A stretch of 64,000 nucleotides of DNA from Tumebacillus_A lipolyticus. Its GTDB lineage: Bacteria; Bacillota; Bacilli; Tumebacillales; Tumebacillaceae. The stretch covers positions 434,001-498,000 of the forward strand of contig NZ_JBHUIO010000011.1 of assembly GCF_042682745.1 (NCBI RefSeq), written 5' to 3'. Of this stretch, positions 51,930-60,425 are shown one piece after another. The position numbers and the translations under genes are program-made. The notes beneath the pieces are model-generated. The model worked only from the letters and a program-made list of their open reading frames with translations. It searched no databases and was not told the DNA's origin. Each line of letters opens with the position of its first letter. Position 1 is the first letter of the stretch.

Positions 51930-52855
51930 CAAGTCTGATCACCGTACACGGAGCGGCCCCAGGCGATCGTCTTCGCCAGCCCCTCCGCAAGCGATGTCTT
52001 CGGCTTCCACTCAAGCTCTGCCGCCGCCTTTTGATTGCACATCGAACTGTGGTAGATGTCGCCGATGCGGGCCGGCCCATGCACCGCCTCTTGGGCATAG
52101 CCGGTCAAGCGCTTCATCTCGCGGTACAGTTCATTGACGGAGACTTGGGTCGCCGTCGAAATGTTGACGGTCATGCTCCGGTCGGACGTCAAGGCGATCA
52201 GGTTGGCGTCCGCCACATCTTCTATATAGATATAATCGCGCGTCGCGCCACCGTCGCCCTCGATCATCAGCTCTTCCCCTTTGATCATCTGTTCGAGGAA
52301 GATCGAGACGACGCCGCCTTCGCCATAGCGCCCCTGACGCGGACCGTAGATGTTCGCATAGCGCAGGATCGCATAGGAGAGCCCGTACTGCTCCCCATAC
52401 ATGCGAATGTATTCTTCGTCCACTTTTTTACTCAAACCGTAAAAGGACAAGGGCTTCATCGGATGCTCCTCGTCGATCGGTAGATACTCTGGCGTTCCGT
52501 ACATGGCAGCAGATGCGGCGAAAACAAACCGCAAGCCGAACTTGCGCGATGCCTCCAGCAAGTTGATCGTGCCCATGATGTTGATCTGCGCGTCGAGCCT
52601 CGGTTCTTTGATCGAGAGCGGCACTTTGATCTGCGCCGCATGGTGCGAGATCGCTTCGATCCGCTCCGCTTCAATAAGATCGTGGAGCGACGGATCGTTG
52701 ATGTCCATTTGGAAAAATTTCGCTTGTGGGTTGAGATTGTCCTTCGACCCGGTGAACAGGTTGTCGATCACCACGACCTCATGTCCGGCCTCAATCAATC
52801 TGTCCACGATGTGCGACCCGGCAAATCCGGCACCGCCCGTCACGAGAATTTTCAT
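51929..52855 (-). CDS. NAD-dependent sugar epimerase (UDP-glucose 4-epimerase-like)
   Basis: A 308-residue extended SDR protein. The NAD motif is VTGGAGFAGSHI near 5-16, the catalytic tyrosine/lysine are in FYGLSKK near 147, and the preceding serine-type motif is FAASAAMYG. YANIYGPRQ and TRDYIYIEDVADAN are typical of GalE/WbpP-like epimerases. The exact sugar is not decided by these motifs. GGAGGGA lies about ten bases before the ATG at 52855. It is cotranscribed with hprK, with overlapping stop and start. Confidence 0.9.
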   Translation of the reverse strand: MKILVTGGAGFAGSHIVDRLIEAGHEVVVIDNLFTGSKDNLNPQAKFFQMDINDPSLHDLIEAERIEAISHHAAQIKVPLSIKEPRLDAQINIMGTINLLEASRKFGLRFVFAASAAMYGTPEYLPIDEEHPMKPLSFYGLSKKVDEEYIRMYGEQYGLSYAILRYANIYGPRQGRYGEGGVVSIFLEQMIKGEELMIEGDGGATRDYIYIEDVADANLIALTSDRSMTVNISTATQVSVNELYREMKRLTGYAQEAVHGPARIGDIYHSSMCNQKAAAELEWKPKTSLAEGLAKTIAWGRSVYGDQT

Positions 52856-53075
52856 CGTCTGTATTCCCTCCATCGTCCGCTTGAATTCACTTTTACTGGT
52901 ATCATATCTTGTTTTGTAGAAAAACAAAAGGAGCGGTTTCCTCTCCGCCCCTCTCTCTTTCCGCGAACCTGCCGCAGCACAGCCTAGTTCTTCTTCATCG
53001 AAAGCAGACTTGCGACCTTGCTCTCACAAACTAGCATCTTTCACCTGCTCCGGTCATAACCATAGGGACAAGAGC

Positions 53076-53095
53076 AAAAAAGGAGCTAATGCTCC
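53076..53095 (-). terminator. Terminator of the 53086 gene
   Basis: A short stem GGAGC/GCTCC with loop ATTA and six T on the minus strand. The stem contains the last codons of the gene. Confidence 0.6.
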
Positions 53096-53733
53096 GTGCC
53101 GCACGCGCCGCCTCTCGTGCTTTTCGCCGATGCGGTGATCAGCGTTTGCGAGCGCTCGACAAACTCCTGCACAGTCTCCGCAGCGAGCGAAGCGTGGTCG
53201 GCAACCTGTTCGAGCGCGCCGAGCATCAGGTTGATCAGCCGAACCATCGACTCCGTATCATCTTCGAGAACGAGCGAGGTGTCATCGTTGCGCATCACTT
53301 TCAAATTGAGGTACGGCCCGCCAAACTCCGGCTTGGTCACCGCATACGTGCACTTGTGCCAGCCGAGCGGATAGTGGACGCGGCGGCGGAACGACTTGAA
53401 CACCGGCCCATAACGCGCCACCAGATAGCGCAGGAAATGAACGGCTCGCTCCTCATACCCTTCGTCGAGCAACTCCTCGATCTCTTCGTGCGAATCGAGG
53501 ATTCGCAGGCAGGCCACCACCGCCTGAGCGATCTGCGGGCCGGTCAAGATTGAAAGTCCCTGCTCGATGTCGATCGCTTCCATCTGCGAGCGGGAGAGCA
53601 GCTCCTGAATCACCGCTTCCACCTGTCCGCCCAATGCTGGCTCCGCTTTGAGTCGCCTTGCCAACTCCACGACACCTTGATCAATATAGCACACAAACTC
53701 ATGTGATAAATGTTCTCTGTTCCGATTTCCCAT
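53086..53733 (-). CDS. Protein of unknown function
   Basis: A 215-residue soluble, largely helical protein. It is acidic in residues 50-105 and basic near 115-130 (KSFRRRVHYPLGWHK), with no membrane segment or signal peptide. A C-terminal tail carries a single Cys in GGACGTEH. AAGGAG lies about eight bases before the ATG and a terminator closes the gene, so expression is likely. I do not recognise a family. It stands alone between the epimerase promoter region and a divergent membrane-protein gene. Confidence 0.65.
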   Translation of the reverse strand: MGNRNREHLSHEFVCYIDQGVVELARRLKAEPALGGQVEAVIQELLSRSQMEAIDIEQGLSILTGPQIAQAVVACLRILDSHEEIEELLDEGYEERAVHFLRYLVARYGPVFKSFRRRVHYPLGWHKCTYAVTKPEFGGPYLNLKVMRNDDTSLVLEDDTESMVRLINLMLGALEQVADHASLAAETVQEFVERSQTLITASAKSTRGGACGTEH

Positions 53734-53851
53734 CTACAAACTCCTTATCCGATCGTCTCTCCACAACATCCTACTAAAGCAGAAGGCAAAACGCAAGTTA
53801 CATTTTACATCATGAATTCCACTTTCAAAATAACGAGGGGAGTGATAATTC

Positions 53852-54352
53852 CTGGAAACGAAACTTTTTGTTCTGCTGATGATGGCTTTGAGCGCCACAG
53901 CGGTGGCCACTTTCCTCTATGGGATCGCGAAGCGAGGACGCAACTTAAAACGCTTTGGCGACCGTCAACAGCTCTATCTCGATCTGCACCGCTTCTCCGT
54001 CACGATCGTCACCGCGTTCGCCTTTTACCTGCTCAGCACTCGCGCTTCCTTTTGGGAGCTGGTTCCGCTGCCAGACACCCTGCTGCTCTTTGCCACCACC
54101 GCCCTGCCGACGCTTCTGCTCTGCCTGCTTTCCGCCCGCTGGTTTTTGGGATACCCCGCATCGCTGCTCGTGCAGTGGTCGGTGCTCGCCTACGATGGTC
54201 AGACCTATTTTTTCCTGCCCGCCGCCCTGCTCTCCCTCGCCGGGCTTGCGCTCTACCTGTTGATTCAACTGATCCACCGAAGGAACGTGCAGACCCGATC
54301 TGATCAACGAGCGCTCGCTCAGTATCAGGCACGTCATGATCGATCCTCCTAA
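53852..54352 (+). CDS. Small multi-helix membrane protein, possible CTG start
   Basis: A 166-residue protein with about four membrane helices and a basic, arginine-rich C-terminal tail. An in-frame stop at 53846 limits the N terminus. The first ATG is at 53879 with no ribosome site, whereas GGGGAGTGA lies six bases before a CTG at 53852; starting there completes the first membrane helix (LETKLFVLLMMALSATAVATF). I therefore prefer CTG, with moderate certainty. It is divergent from the 53086 gene. Function unknown. Confidence 0.55.
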   Translation: METKLFVLLMMALSATAVATFLYGIAKRGRNLKRFGDRQQLYLDLHRFSVTIVTAFAFYLLSTRASFWELVPLPDTLLLFATTALPTLLLCLLSARWFLGYPASLLVQWSVLAYDGQTYFFLPAALLSLAGLALYLLIQLIHRRNVQTRSDQRALAQYQARHDRSS

Positions 54353-54455
54353 CACTTGCTGAGGAGGCTACACTGGACAAATGCGATGCGGTCGATCGCC
54401 CGACCTGGAGGATAGCACCAATCGAGATCGTCACCGCGAACTGCTTTCCACGAAA

Positions 54456-54483
54456 ACACCCCCCGATTTCCCTCGGGGGGTGT
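54456..54483 (-). terminator. GC-rich hairpin with T-run
   Basis: An 11-bp perfect stem ACACCCCCCGA/TCGGGGGGTGT with a six-base loop, followed on the minus strand by TTTT. It may end transcripts reading out of uvrA about 400 bases upstream. Confidence 0.55.
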
Positions 54484-54508
54484 GAGTATGACAAGCGCAA
54501 CTGCAGTC

Positions 54509-54604
54509 GATTGCCAATTTATGAAATCTGACAAGGGCTGCTTCAGCCGAGTGCCAATTTATACAATCTGGCAAGGGCTGCTTCAGCCGAGTGCCAATTG
54601 ATGC
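54509..54604. repeat. 40-base tandem repeat, about 2.4 copies
   Basis: Unit 54509-54548 and unit 54549-54588 differ at four positions. A third partial copy starts at 54589 and decays after about 14 bases. Each full unit contains TGCCAATTTAT and ends in the small palindrome GGCTGCTTCAGCC. No protein reading is likely. Confidence 0.85.
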
Positions 54605-54881
54605 AAAGCGATCCGGTTCTGATCCATGCGAGCCTGTCGAAGAGCGCTCATCGGTCGATCGAGCACCAACTATTGGCTAGCGCTTGTACTTCAACCGCGA
54701 CATCTGCTGAACAGGTCACCTGGCGATTCGTCGGCGAGCAATCTTATTGCTTGCCACGCACCATTTCGAAACCACACCACCACAGGTCGCCACACCTGAC
54801 GACCAACCGCCTTTGCTTTCTTTAAACCGCTCTGAAGCCGCTTCCACCACTGACCACAATGTGCTGCGACTGCGCCGCAGC

Positions 54882-57752
54882 CTACGACTTGACCAGCGAC
54901 TGCGCCCGTTCTTGCGCGCGCAGTTTGTCACGCTCCAAGATCGGGCCGAGGAATTTCCCTGTCCACGATTCGGGAATTTTGGCGATCTGCTCCGGCGTGC
55001 CGACCCCGACGATCGTACCGCCCTTGTCCCCGCCTTCTGGGCCGAGATCGACCAGATAGTCGGCCGTCTTGATCACATCGAGGTTGTGCTCGATCACGAC
55101 CACAGTCTCCCCCGACTCGACCAAGCGCTGCAGGACGACCAGCAAGCGGTCGATGTCTGCCGTGTGCAGCCCGGTCGTCGGCTCATCCAAGATGTATAAT
55201 GTGCGCCCTGTGCTGCGGCGATGTAATTCGGACGCCAGTTTCACCCGCTGTGCTTCACCGCCTGACAGGGTGGTTGCCGGCTGGCCCAGCCGGACATAGC
55301 CCAACCCCACATCGAGCAGCGTCTGCATCTTGCGGGAGATCTTTGGCACGTTTTTGAAAAACTCGACAGCATCTTCTACCGTCATGTCCAGAATCTCCGC
55401 GATGCTCTTGCCCTTATATTTCACTTCGAGCGTCTCGCGATTGTAGCGCTTGCCCTTGCAGATCTCACAGGGGACGTACACGTCTGGCAAAAAGTGCATC
55501 TCGATCTTGATGATGCCATCGCCTTTGCACGCCTCACAACGCCCGCCCTTGACGTTAAACGAGAAGCGCCCCTTTTTGTAGCCGCGCATCTTCGCTTCGT
55601 TCGTCGCGGAGAACACATCGCGGATGTCGTCAAACACGCCGGTGTAGGTCGCCGGATTGGAGCGCGGCGTCCGTCCGATCGGCGATTGGTCGATGTCGAT
55701 GATCTTATCGAGATGGTCGAGGCCTTCGATCGCCTTGTGGGCGCCAGGCTTCGTCTTCGCTCCGTTCAGCTGCATCGCCAGCGACTTTTTCAAGATCTCG
55801 TTGACCAGGGTCGATTTGCCCGAGCCGGATACTCCGGTGACACAGGTGAACAGACCGATCGGAAACTTGGCGGAGATGTTTTTCAGGTTGTTCTCCTTCG
55901 CACCGACGACCTTGATCCACTTGTCGCTCGCCTTGCGCCGCTCTTCCGGTATCGGGATGAACTTGCGACCGCTCAGATACGATCCGGTCAGCGACCCTTC
56001 ATCTGCCATCACCTCTTGCGGCGTCCCTTGCGAGATGATCATGCCGCCGTGCACGCCCGCTCCCGGTCCGATGTCGATAATGTGATCACAGGCGAGCATC
56101 GTATCCTCATCATGCTCGACGACGATCAGCGTGTTGCCCAAGTCGCGCATGTGCAACAGCGTGTTGATCAGCCGATCGTTGTCCCGCTGATGCAGGCCGA
56201 TCGACGGCTCATCCAAGATGTACAACACGCCCATCAGCGACGAGCCGATCTGCGTCGCCAGGCGAATCCGCTGCGCTTCGCCGCCCGACAGCGTTCCGGC
56301 GGAGCGGGAAAGGTTGAGATAGTCCAATCCCACATCTCGCAGAAAGCCGAGCCGCGCCTCGATCTCCTTCAAGATCAGCTTGGCGATCGTAAGCTCTTTC
56401 TCGCTCAAATTCAAGCCGCCAAAATAGTGGAGCGCATCGAGAACCGACAGGCTGGTCACATGGGCGATGTTCTCCTCGCCGACCGTCACCGCGAGGCTCT
56501 CCGGGCGCAACCGCTTGCCTTTACAAGCGGGGCATGGCTTGGCGCTCATATATTCCTCGATGAACTCGCGCACATAGTCGGAAGCTGTCTCCCGATAGCG
56601 GCGCTCCAAGTTCGGAATGACCCCTTCATACTCCATCTCCGCCATCTTCGAGTGTCCAAGATCGTTCTCATATTGAAACTTGATCTTGTCCCCTTTGCTG
56701 CCGAAGAGAATCCGCTTCAGCTTCTCCTCTGGAACCTCGCCGAGCGGCATGTTCATATCGATCCCATAATAGTTGGCAGCTGCTGCCAGCAGCTGCGGGT
56801 AATAGTTCGAAGTGCGTCCCTGCCACGGTTCGATCGCATCTTCCATCAGCGACTTCGACCAGTCGGGAACCACAAGATCCTGGTCGATCTCCATGTTCGT
56901 GCCCAGCCCTGCGCACGTCTCGCAGGCGCCGAATGGCGAGTTGAACGAAAACATGCGCGGGGCGAGCTCGGGCACCGAGAAGCCGCATTCCGGGCAGGAG
57001 AGGTTGGAGGAGAACAGCATCTCTTCTCCGTCGACGATCCCGACGATCACCGTGCCCTCTGCCAGCTTGAGCGCCGTCTCCAGCGAATCGGCGAGGCGGG
57101 TCTGCACATCATCCTTGACCACGATGCGGTCAACGACCACCTCGATCGTGTGCTTCTTGTTCTTTTCAAGCTTGATCTCTTCGGTCACTTCCCGCATTTC
57201 GCCATCGACGCGAACGCGGACGAAGCCCTGCTTCCCGATGTCTTCGAACAGCTTGGTGTGCTCGCCCTTGCGCCCTTTGATGATCGGTGCGTAGATCTGG
57301 ATGCGCGTGCGCTCCGGCAGCTCCATGATCCGGTCGACCATCTGCTCGACCGTCTGCGAGGTGATCTCGATGTTCGGGTGGTTCGGACAATGCGGTCGTC
57401 CGATGCGGGCAAAGAGCAGGCGAAGGTAGTCGTAGATCTCCGTCACGGTGCCGACTGTGGAGCGCGGGTTGCGCGATGTGGTCTTCTGGTCGATGGAGAT
57501 CGCAGGCGAAAGGCCGTCGATCGAGTCGACGTCAGGCTTATCCATCTGCCCCAAGAACTGGCGTGCATAGGCGGACAGCGATTCCACATAGCGGCGCTGC
57601 CCTTCCGCATAGATGGTGTCAAACGCAAGCGATGATTTCCCAGAGCCGGACAGACCGGTCAACACGACAAACTTATCGCGCGGAATCGTCACATCAATAT
57701 TCTTCAAATTGTGCGCGCGCGCACCTTTGACTACAATGTGTTCCTGTGCCAT
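54882..57752 (-). CDS. uvrA: UvrA, excinuclease ABC subunit A
   Basis: A 956-residue ATPase that finds DNA damage and loads UvrB in nucleotide-excision repair. Two ABC modules are present, with Walker A GLSGSGKSSLAF near 31 and GVSGSGKSTLV near 640, and two LSGGEAQR signatures. Zinc-finger cysteines are visible in CPECGF and in CEACKGDG...CEIC. The ATG at 57752 follows GGGGAAGGAA; the frame runs upstream without support. A LexA-like box lies at 57779-57792. Unlike the usual uvrBA operon, uvrB lies upstream with almost 600 bases and a separate peptide transcript between. Confidence 0.97.
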   Translation of the reverse strand: MAQEHIVVKGARAHNLKNIDVTIPRDKFVVLTGLSGSGKSSLAFDTIYAEGQRRYVESLSAYARQFLGQMDKPDVDSIDGLSPAISIDQKTTSRNPRSTVGTVTEIYDYLRLLFARIGRPHCPNHPNIEITSQTVEQMVDRIMELPERTRIQIYAPIIKGRKGEHTKLFEDIGKQGFVRVRVDGEMREVTEEIKLEKNKKHTIEVVVDRIVVKDDVQTRLADSLETALKLAEGTVIVGIVDGEEMLFSSNLSCPECGFSVPELAPRMFSFNSPFGACETCAGLGTNMEIDQDLVVPDWSKSLMEDAIEPWQGRTSNYYPQLLAAAANYYGIDMNMPLGEVPEEKLKRILFGSKGDKIKFQYENDLGHSKMAEMEYEGVIPNLERRYRETASDYVREFIEEYMSAKPCPACKGKRLRPESLAVTVGEENIAHVTSLSVLDALHYFGGLNLSEKELTIAKLILKEIEARLGFLRDVGLDYLNLSRSAGTLSGGEAQRIRLATQIGSSLMGVLYILDEPSIGLHQRDNDRLINTLLHMRDLGNTLIVVEHDEDTMLACDHIIDIGPGAGVHGGMIISQGTPQEVMADEGSLTGSYLSGRKFIPIPEERRKASDKWIKVVGAKENNLKNISAKFPIGLFTCVTGVSGSGKSTLVNEILKKSLAMQLNGAKTKPGAHKAIEGLDHLDKIIDIDQSPIGRTPRSNPATYTGVFDDIRDVFSATNEAKMRGYKKGRFSFNVKGGRCEACKGDGIIKIEMHFLPDVYVPCEICKGKRYNRETLEVKYKGKSIAEILDMTVEDAVEFFKNVPKISRKMQTLLDVGLGYVRLGQPATTLSGGEAQRVKLASELHRRSTGRTLYILDEPTTGLHTADIDRLLVVLQRLVESGETVVVIEHNLDVIKTADYLVDLGPEGGDKGGTIVGVGTPEQIAKIPESWTGKFLGPILERDKLRAQERAQSLVKS

Positions 57753-57778
57753 TTCCTTCCCCTTTTCCCTTCTGGATA

Positions 57779-57792
57779 CGAACAAACATTCT
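57779..57792. promoter_or_regulatory. Probable LexA (SOS) box upstream of uvrA
   Basis: CGAACAAACATTCT agrees with the Gram-positive LexA consensus CGAACRNRYGTTCG at 12 of 14 positions. It lies about 27 bases before the uvrA start, close to AT-rich -10-like sequence. Confidence 0.6.
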
Positions 57793-57840
57793 CTAACCCC
57801 TATATTGAACCAGTTTAGGCAAAAATGCAACGCATTACAC

Positions 57841-57877
57841 AAAAATTCAAAAACCCCAGCATGTGACATGCTGGGGT
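57841..57877 (-). terminator. Terminator of the 13-codon peptide gene
   Basis: An 11-bp perfect stem ACCCCAGCATG/CATGCTGGGGT with loop TGA/TCA, then TTTTTGAATTTTT on the minus strand. Confidence 0.9.
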
Positions 57878-57906
57878 CTCGAAAAGCTGCCATTCATCAA
57901 AAGCTA

Positions 57907-57948
57907 CTAACCACAGACAGAGCCGCCACGGATGATCACTTTTGTCAT
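57907..57948 (-). CDS. Candidate 13-residue peptide MTKVIIRGGSVCG
   Basis: A 14-codon frame with GAGGTGA five bases before the ATG. A sigma-A-like promoter lies 38 bases upstream (TATAAT perfect, TAGTCA at -35, 17-base spacing) and an intrinsic terminator begins 30 bases after the stop. Promoter, ribosome site, frame and terminator together make a complete small gene. The peptide is basic with a GG pair and one Cys near the end. It could be a signalling or modified peptide, or a leader peptide of an attenuator in front of uvrA. I know no homologue. Confidence 0.45.
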   Translation of the reverse strand: MTKVIIRGGSVCG

Positions 57949-57985
57949 AAAAGTCACCTCGGTTAGTTTTCTTACTTCAAGATTA

Positions 57986-58014
57986 ATTATAGATTATCCT
58001 CGGCGTTTTGACTA
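57986..58014 (-). promoter_or_regulatory. Promoter of the 13-codon peptide gene
   Basis: TATAAT (57986-57991) with TAGTCA (58009-58014, four of six -35 matches) at 17-base spacing. Confidence 0.5.
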
Positions 58015-58270
58015 GTAGAATCGCTAAATATAAGCGAAATATACAGGTAACAATGAATTTTAATATATACTTACATACAAAATATACCCTTTGAACAACA
58101 CCGCGATCCTTTCAGCCGATCGCGACTTGTCATCCTGTCATTCGATCGCCTTGTTCCATTGTCAAAACGGTGTCTCTGCTCGTTTTTGATCAAGATACTT
58201 TACTTGTTCTGTAGAATAAAATTTATCAACTACAAAATTGCGACATGCATTCGCTCCTTGCCCCGCGCAC

Positions 58271-58303
58271 AAAAAGACTGCACCCTTCACAGGATGCAGT
58301 CTT
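58271..58303 (-). terminator. Terminator of uvrB
   Basis: A 9-bp stem AAGACTGCA/TGCAGTCTT with a 12-base loop and a T-run on the minus strand, about 40 bases past the stop. Confidence 0.85.
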
Positions 58304-58344
58304 CTTCCATTGCGGCACCCGCCGCGCCGATGAGCTTTCGTCCG

Positions 58345-60339
58345 TCACGAAGCTCTCAATTCTAAAATGATGTCGCGCAATTCTGCCGCACGCTCAAATT
58401 GCAGCGCTTTGGCGGCGTCTTTCATCTCTTGCTCCAAGCGAGCGATCAGCTGCTCTTTTTCTTTTTTCGACATCTTGGCGACGTTCTGTTCGACCTTGAG
58501 CTGCTCTTTCTCGTCTGTCGCCTTGACCGCTTCGATCACATCGCGAACCTTCTTGTTGATCGTCTGCGGCGTGATCCCGTGGCGCTCGTTAGACTCGATC
58601 TGCAGCTTGCGGCGCCGCTCCGTCTCTTTGATCGCGATGTCCATCGATTTGGTGATCTTGTCCGCATACATGATCACCTCGCCGCTGGCATTGCGGGCGG
58701 CGCGACCGATCGTCTGGATCAGCGAGCGCTCCGCGCGGAGGAAGCCCTCCTTGTCCGCATCGAGGATCGCCACCAGCGACACTTCCGGCAGATCGAGCCC
58801 TTCCCGCAGCAGGTTGATCCCGACCAGCACGTCGAACGCGCCGAGTCGCAGGTCGCGCAGGATCATCATCCGCTCCAGCGTCTTGATGTCAGAATGCAAA
58901 TACCGCACCTTGATCCCCAAGTCCTTAAAATAGTCGGTCAGATCTTCTGCCATCTTCTTGGTCAGCGTGGTGACCAGCACGCGCTCATCTTTTTTGATCC
59001 GCCCGTTGATCTCGCCGACCAGATCGTCGATCTGCCCTTTGATCGGGCGCACGTGGATCACCGGATCGAGCAAGCCGGTCGGGCGGATGATCTGCTCGAC
59101 CACGCTGGTGCTGTGCTCCTGCTCATAGGGCCCCGGCGTGGCAGACACGTAGACCGCCTGCGAAACGCTCTGTTCGAACTCCGCAAACTTCATCGGGCGA
59201 TTGTCCTTGGCGGAGGGCAAGCGGAAGCCGTGCTCGACCAGCACGTTCTTCCGCGCCTGGTCGCCGTTGAACATCCCGTTGATCTGCGGGATCGTCACAT
59301 GCGACTCGTCGATGATCAGCAGGAAGTCGTCTGGGAAGTAGTCGAACAGCGTGCTCGGCTTGCTGCCCGCCGGACGCCCCTCCATGTGCCGCGAGTAGTT
59401 TTCGATCCCAGAGCAAAACCCGATCTCCTGCATCATCTCCAGATCGTAGTTGGTCCGCTGCTCCAGTCGCTGCGCTTCTAACAGCTTGCCGTTGTCGTGC
59501 AGCTCCTTCAGCCGCACTTCCAGCTCGGCGCGAATGCTCGTGATCGCATCCTTCATCTTGTCACCCGATGTGACAAAGTGAGACGCCGGGTAGATCGCCA
59601 CATGGTTGCGCGTGCCATTGATCTCTCCGGTCACGACGTCCACCTCGGTGATGCGGTCGATCTCGTCGCCAAAAAACTCCACCCGCACCGCATGTTCTGA
59701 CAGCTGGACGGGGAAGATCTCCAGCACGTCTCCGCGCACGCGGAACGTTCCGCGGATGAAGTTGATATCGTTTCGCTCATACTGCATGTCGATCAGGCGG
59801 CGCAACACCTCATCGCGACCGCGCTCCATGCCGACGCGCAGAGAGAGGACAAACTTGCCGTATTCGGTCGGCGAACCCAACCCATAGATCGAGGAGACGG
59901 ACGCCACCACGACCACATCGGTGCGCTCAAACAGCGAAGAGGTCGCCGAGTGGCGCAGCTTTTCGATCTCGTCGTTGATCTGCGCATCTTTTTCAATAAA
60001 TGTATCGGATGACGGAATGTACGCTTCCGGCTGGTAGTAGTCGTAGTAGGAGACAAAGTATTCCACCGCATTGTTCGGAAAGAACTCTTTGAACTCGGCG
60101 GCGAGCTGAGCCGCGAGCGTCTTGTTGTGGGCGATGATCAGCGTCGGCTTGTTCACTTTGGCGATCACGTTCGCCATCGTGAACGTCTTGCCGGAGCCGG
60201 TCACGCCGAGCAACGTCTGATGCCGCGCTCCTGCTGAGAGCCCCTGCACCAGCTTTTCGATCGCCTGCGGTTGATCGCCTTGCGGTCGATAGTCAGAAAC
60301 CAATTCGAAGTCCCGTTGTACTCGCAAATCCATCTCCAT
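58345..60339 (-). CDS. uvrB: UvrB, excinuclease ABC subunit B
   Basis: A 664-residue helicase-fold DNA-damage verification protein. Walker A is GVTGSGKT near 40, the damage-probing beta-hairpin is YYDYYQPEAYIP near 95, and helicase motifs V/VI are LLREGLDLPEV and QTIGRAARN. A C-terminal UVR coiled coil (about 625-660, LEQEMKDAAKALQFERAAELRD) contacts UvrC. The start at 60339 is uncertain within a few codons, because GTG, ATG and ATG follow AAAGGG closely. A consensus TATAAT lies at 60365-60370. No convincing LexA box was seen next to it, unlike uvrA. Confidence 0.97.
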   Translation of the reverse strand: MEMDLRVQRDFELVSDYRPQGDQPQAIEKLVQGLSAGARHQTLLGVTGSGKTFTMANVIAKVNKPTLIIAHNKTLAAQLAAEFKEFFPNNAVEYFVSYYDYYQPEAYIPSSDTFIEKDAQINDEIEKLRHSATSSLFERTDVVVVASVSSIYGLGSPTEYGKFVLSLRVGMERGRDEVLRRLIDMQYERNDINFIRGTFRVRGDVLEIFPVQLSEHAVRVEFFGDEIDRITEVDVVTGEINGTRNHVAIYPASHFVTSGDKMKDAITSIRAELEVRLKELHDNGKLLEAQRLEQRTNYDLEMMQEIGFCSGIENYSRHMEGRPAGSKPSTLFDYFPDDFLLIIDESHVTIPQINGMFNGDQARKNVLVEHGFRLPSAKDNRPMKFAEFEQSVSQAVYVSATPGPYEQEHSTSVVEQIIRPTGLLDPVIHVRPIKGQIDDLVGEINGRIKKDERVLVTTLTKKMAEDLTDYFKDLGIKVRYLHSDIKTLERMMILRDLRLGAFDVLVGINLLREGLDLPEVSLVAILDADKEGFLRAERSLIQTIGRAARNASGEVIMYADKITKSMDIAIKETERRRKLQIESNERHGITPQTINKKVRDVIEAVKATDEKEQLKVEQNVAKMSKKEKEQLIARLEQEMKDAAKALQFERAAELRDIILELRAS

Positions 60340-60385
60340 CTCATCCACACCCTTTCCAACTTATATTATACACACTTCGCGCATG

Positions 60386-60413
60386 AAAAAGGCAAGATCT
60401 GGTTGATCTTGCC
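60386..60413 (-). terminator. Terminator of motAB
   Basis: A 9-bp stem GGCAAGATC/GATCTTGCC with a five-base loop, then five T on the minus strand. Confidence 0.85.
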
Positions 60414-60425
60414 CTTACCCTTGCA

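Larger units (their letters stand above)
54353..54881. other. Non-coding region before the end of uvrA
   Basis: It holds the hairpin at 54456 and the 40-base tandem repeats at 54509. From about 54605 to 54881 I see no gene, RNA or repeat. Confidence 0.6.
57753..58344. other. uvrB-uvrA intergenic region
   Basis: In minus-strand order it contains the uvrB terminator (58271-58303), an AT-rich stretch, a promoter (57986-58014), a 13-codon gene (57907-57948), its terminator (57841-57877) and the uvrA SOS box. Between about 58015 and 58270 only AT-rich sequence and a small inverted repeat TCGCT-n7-AGCGA are seen. Confidence 0.7.

Noticed and set aside
55494..57635. Long plus-strand open frame opposite uvrA
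   Set aside because: Antisense shadow of uvrA with biased composition and no ribosome site.
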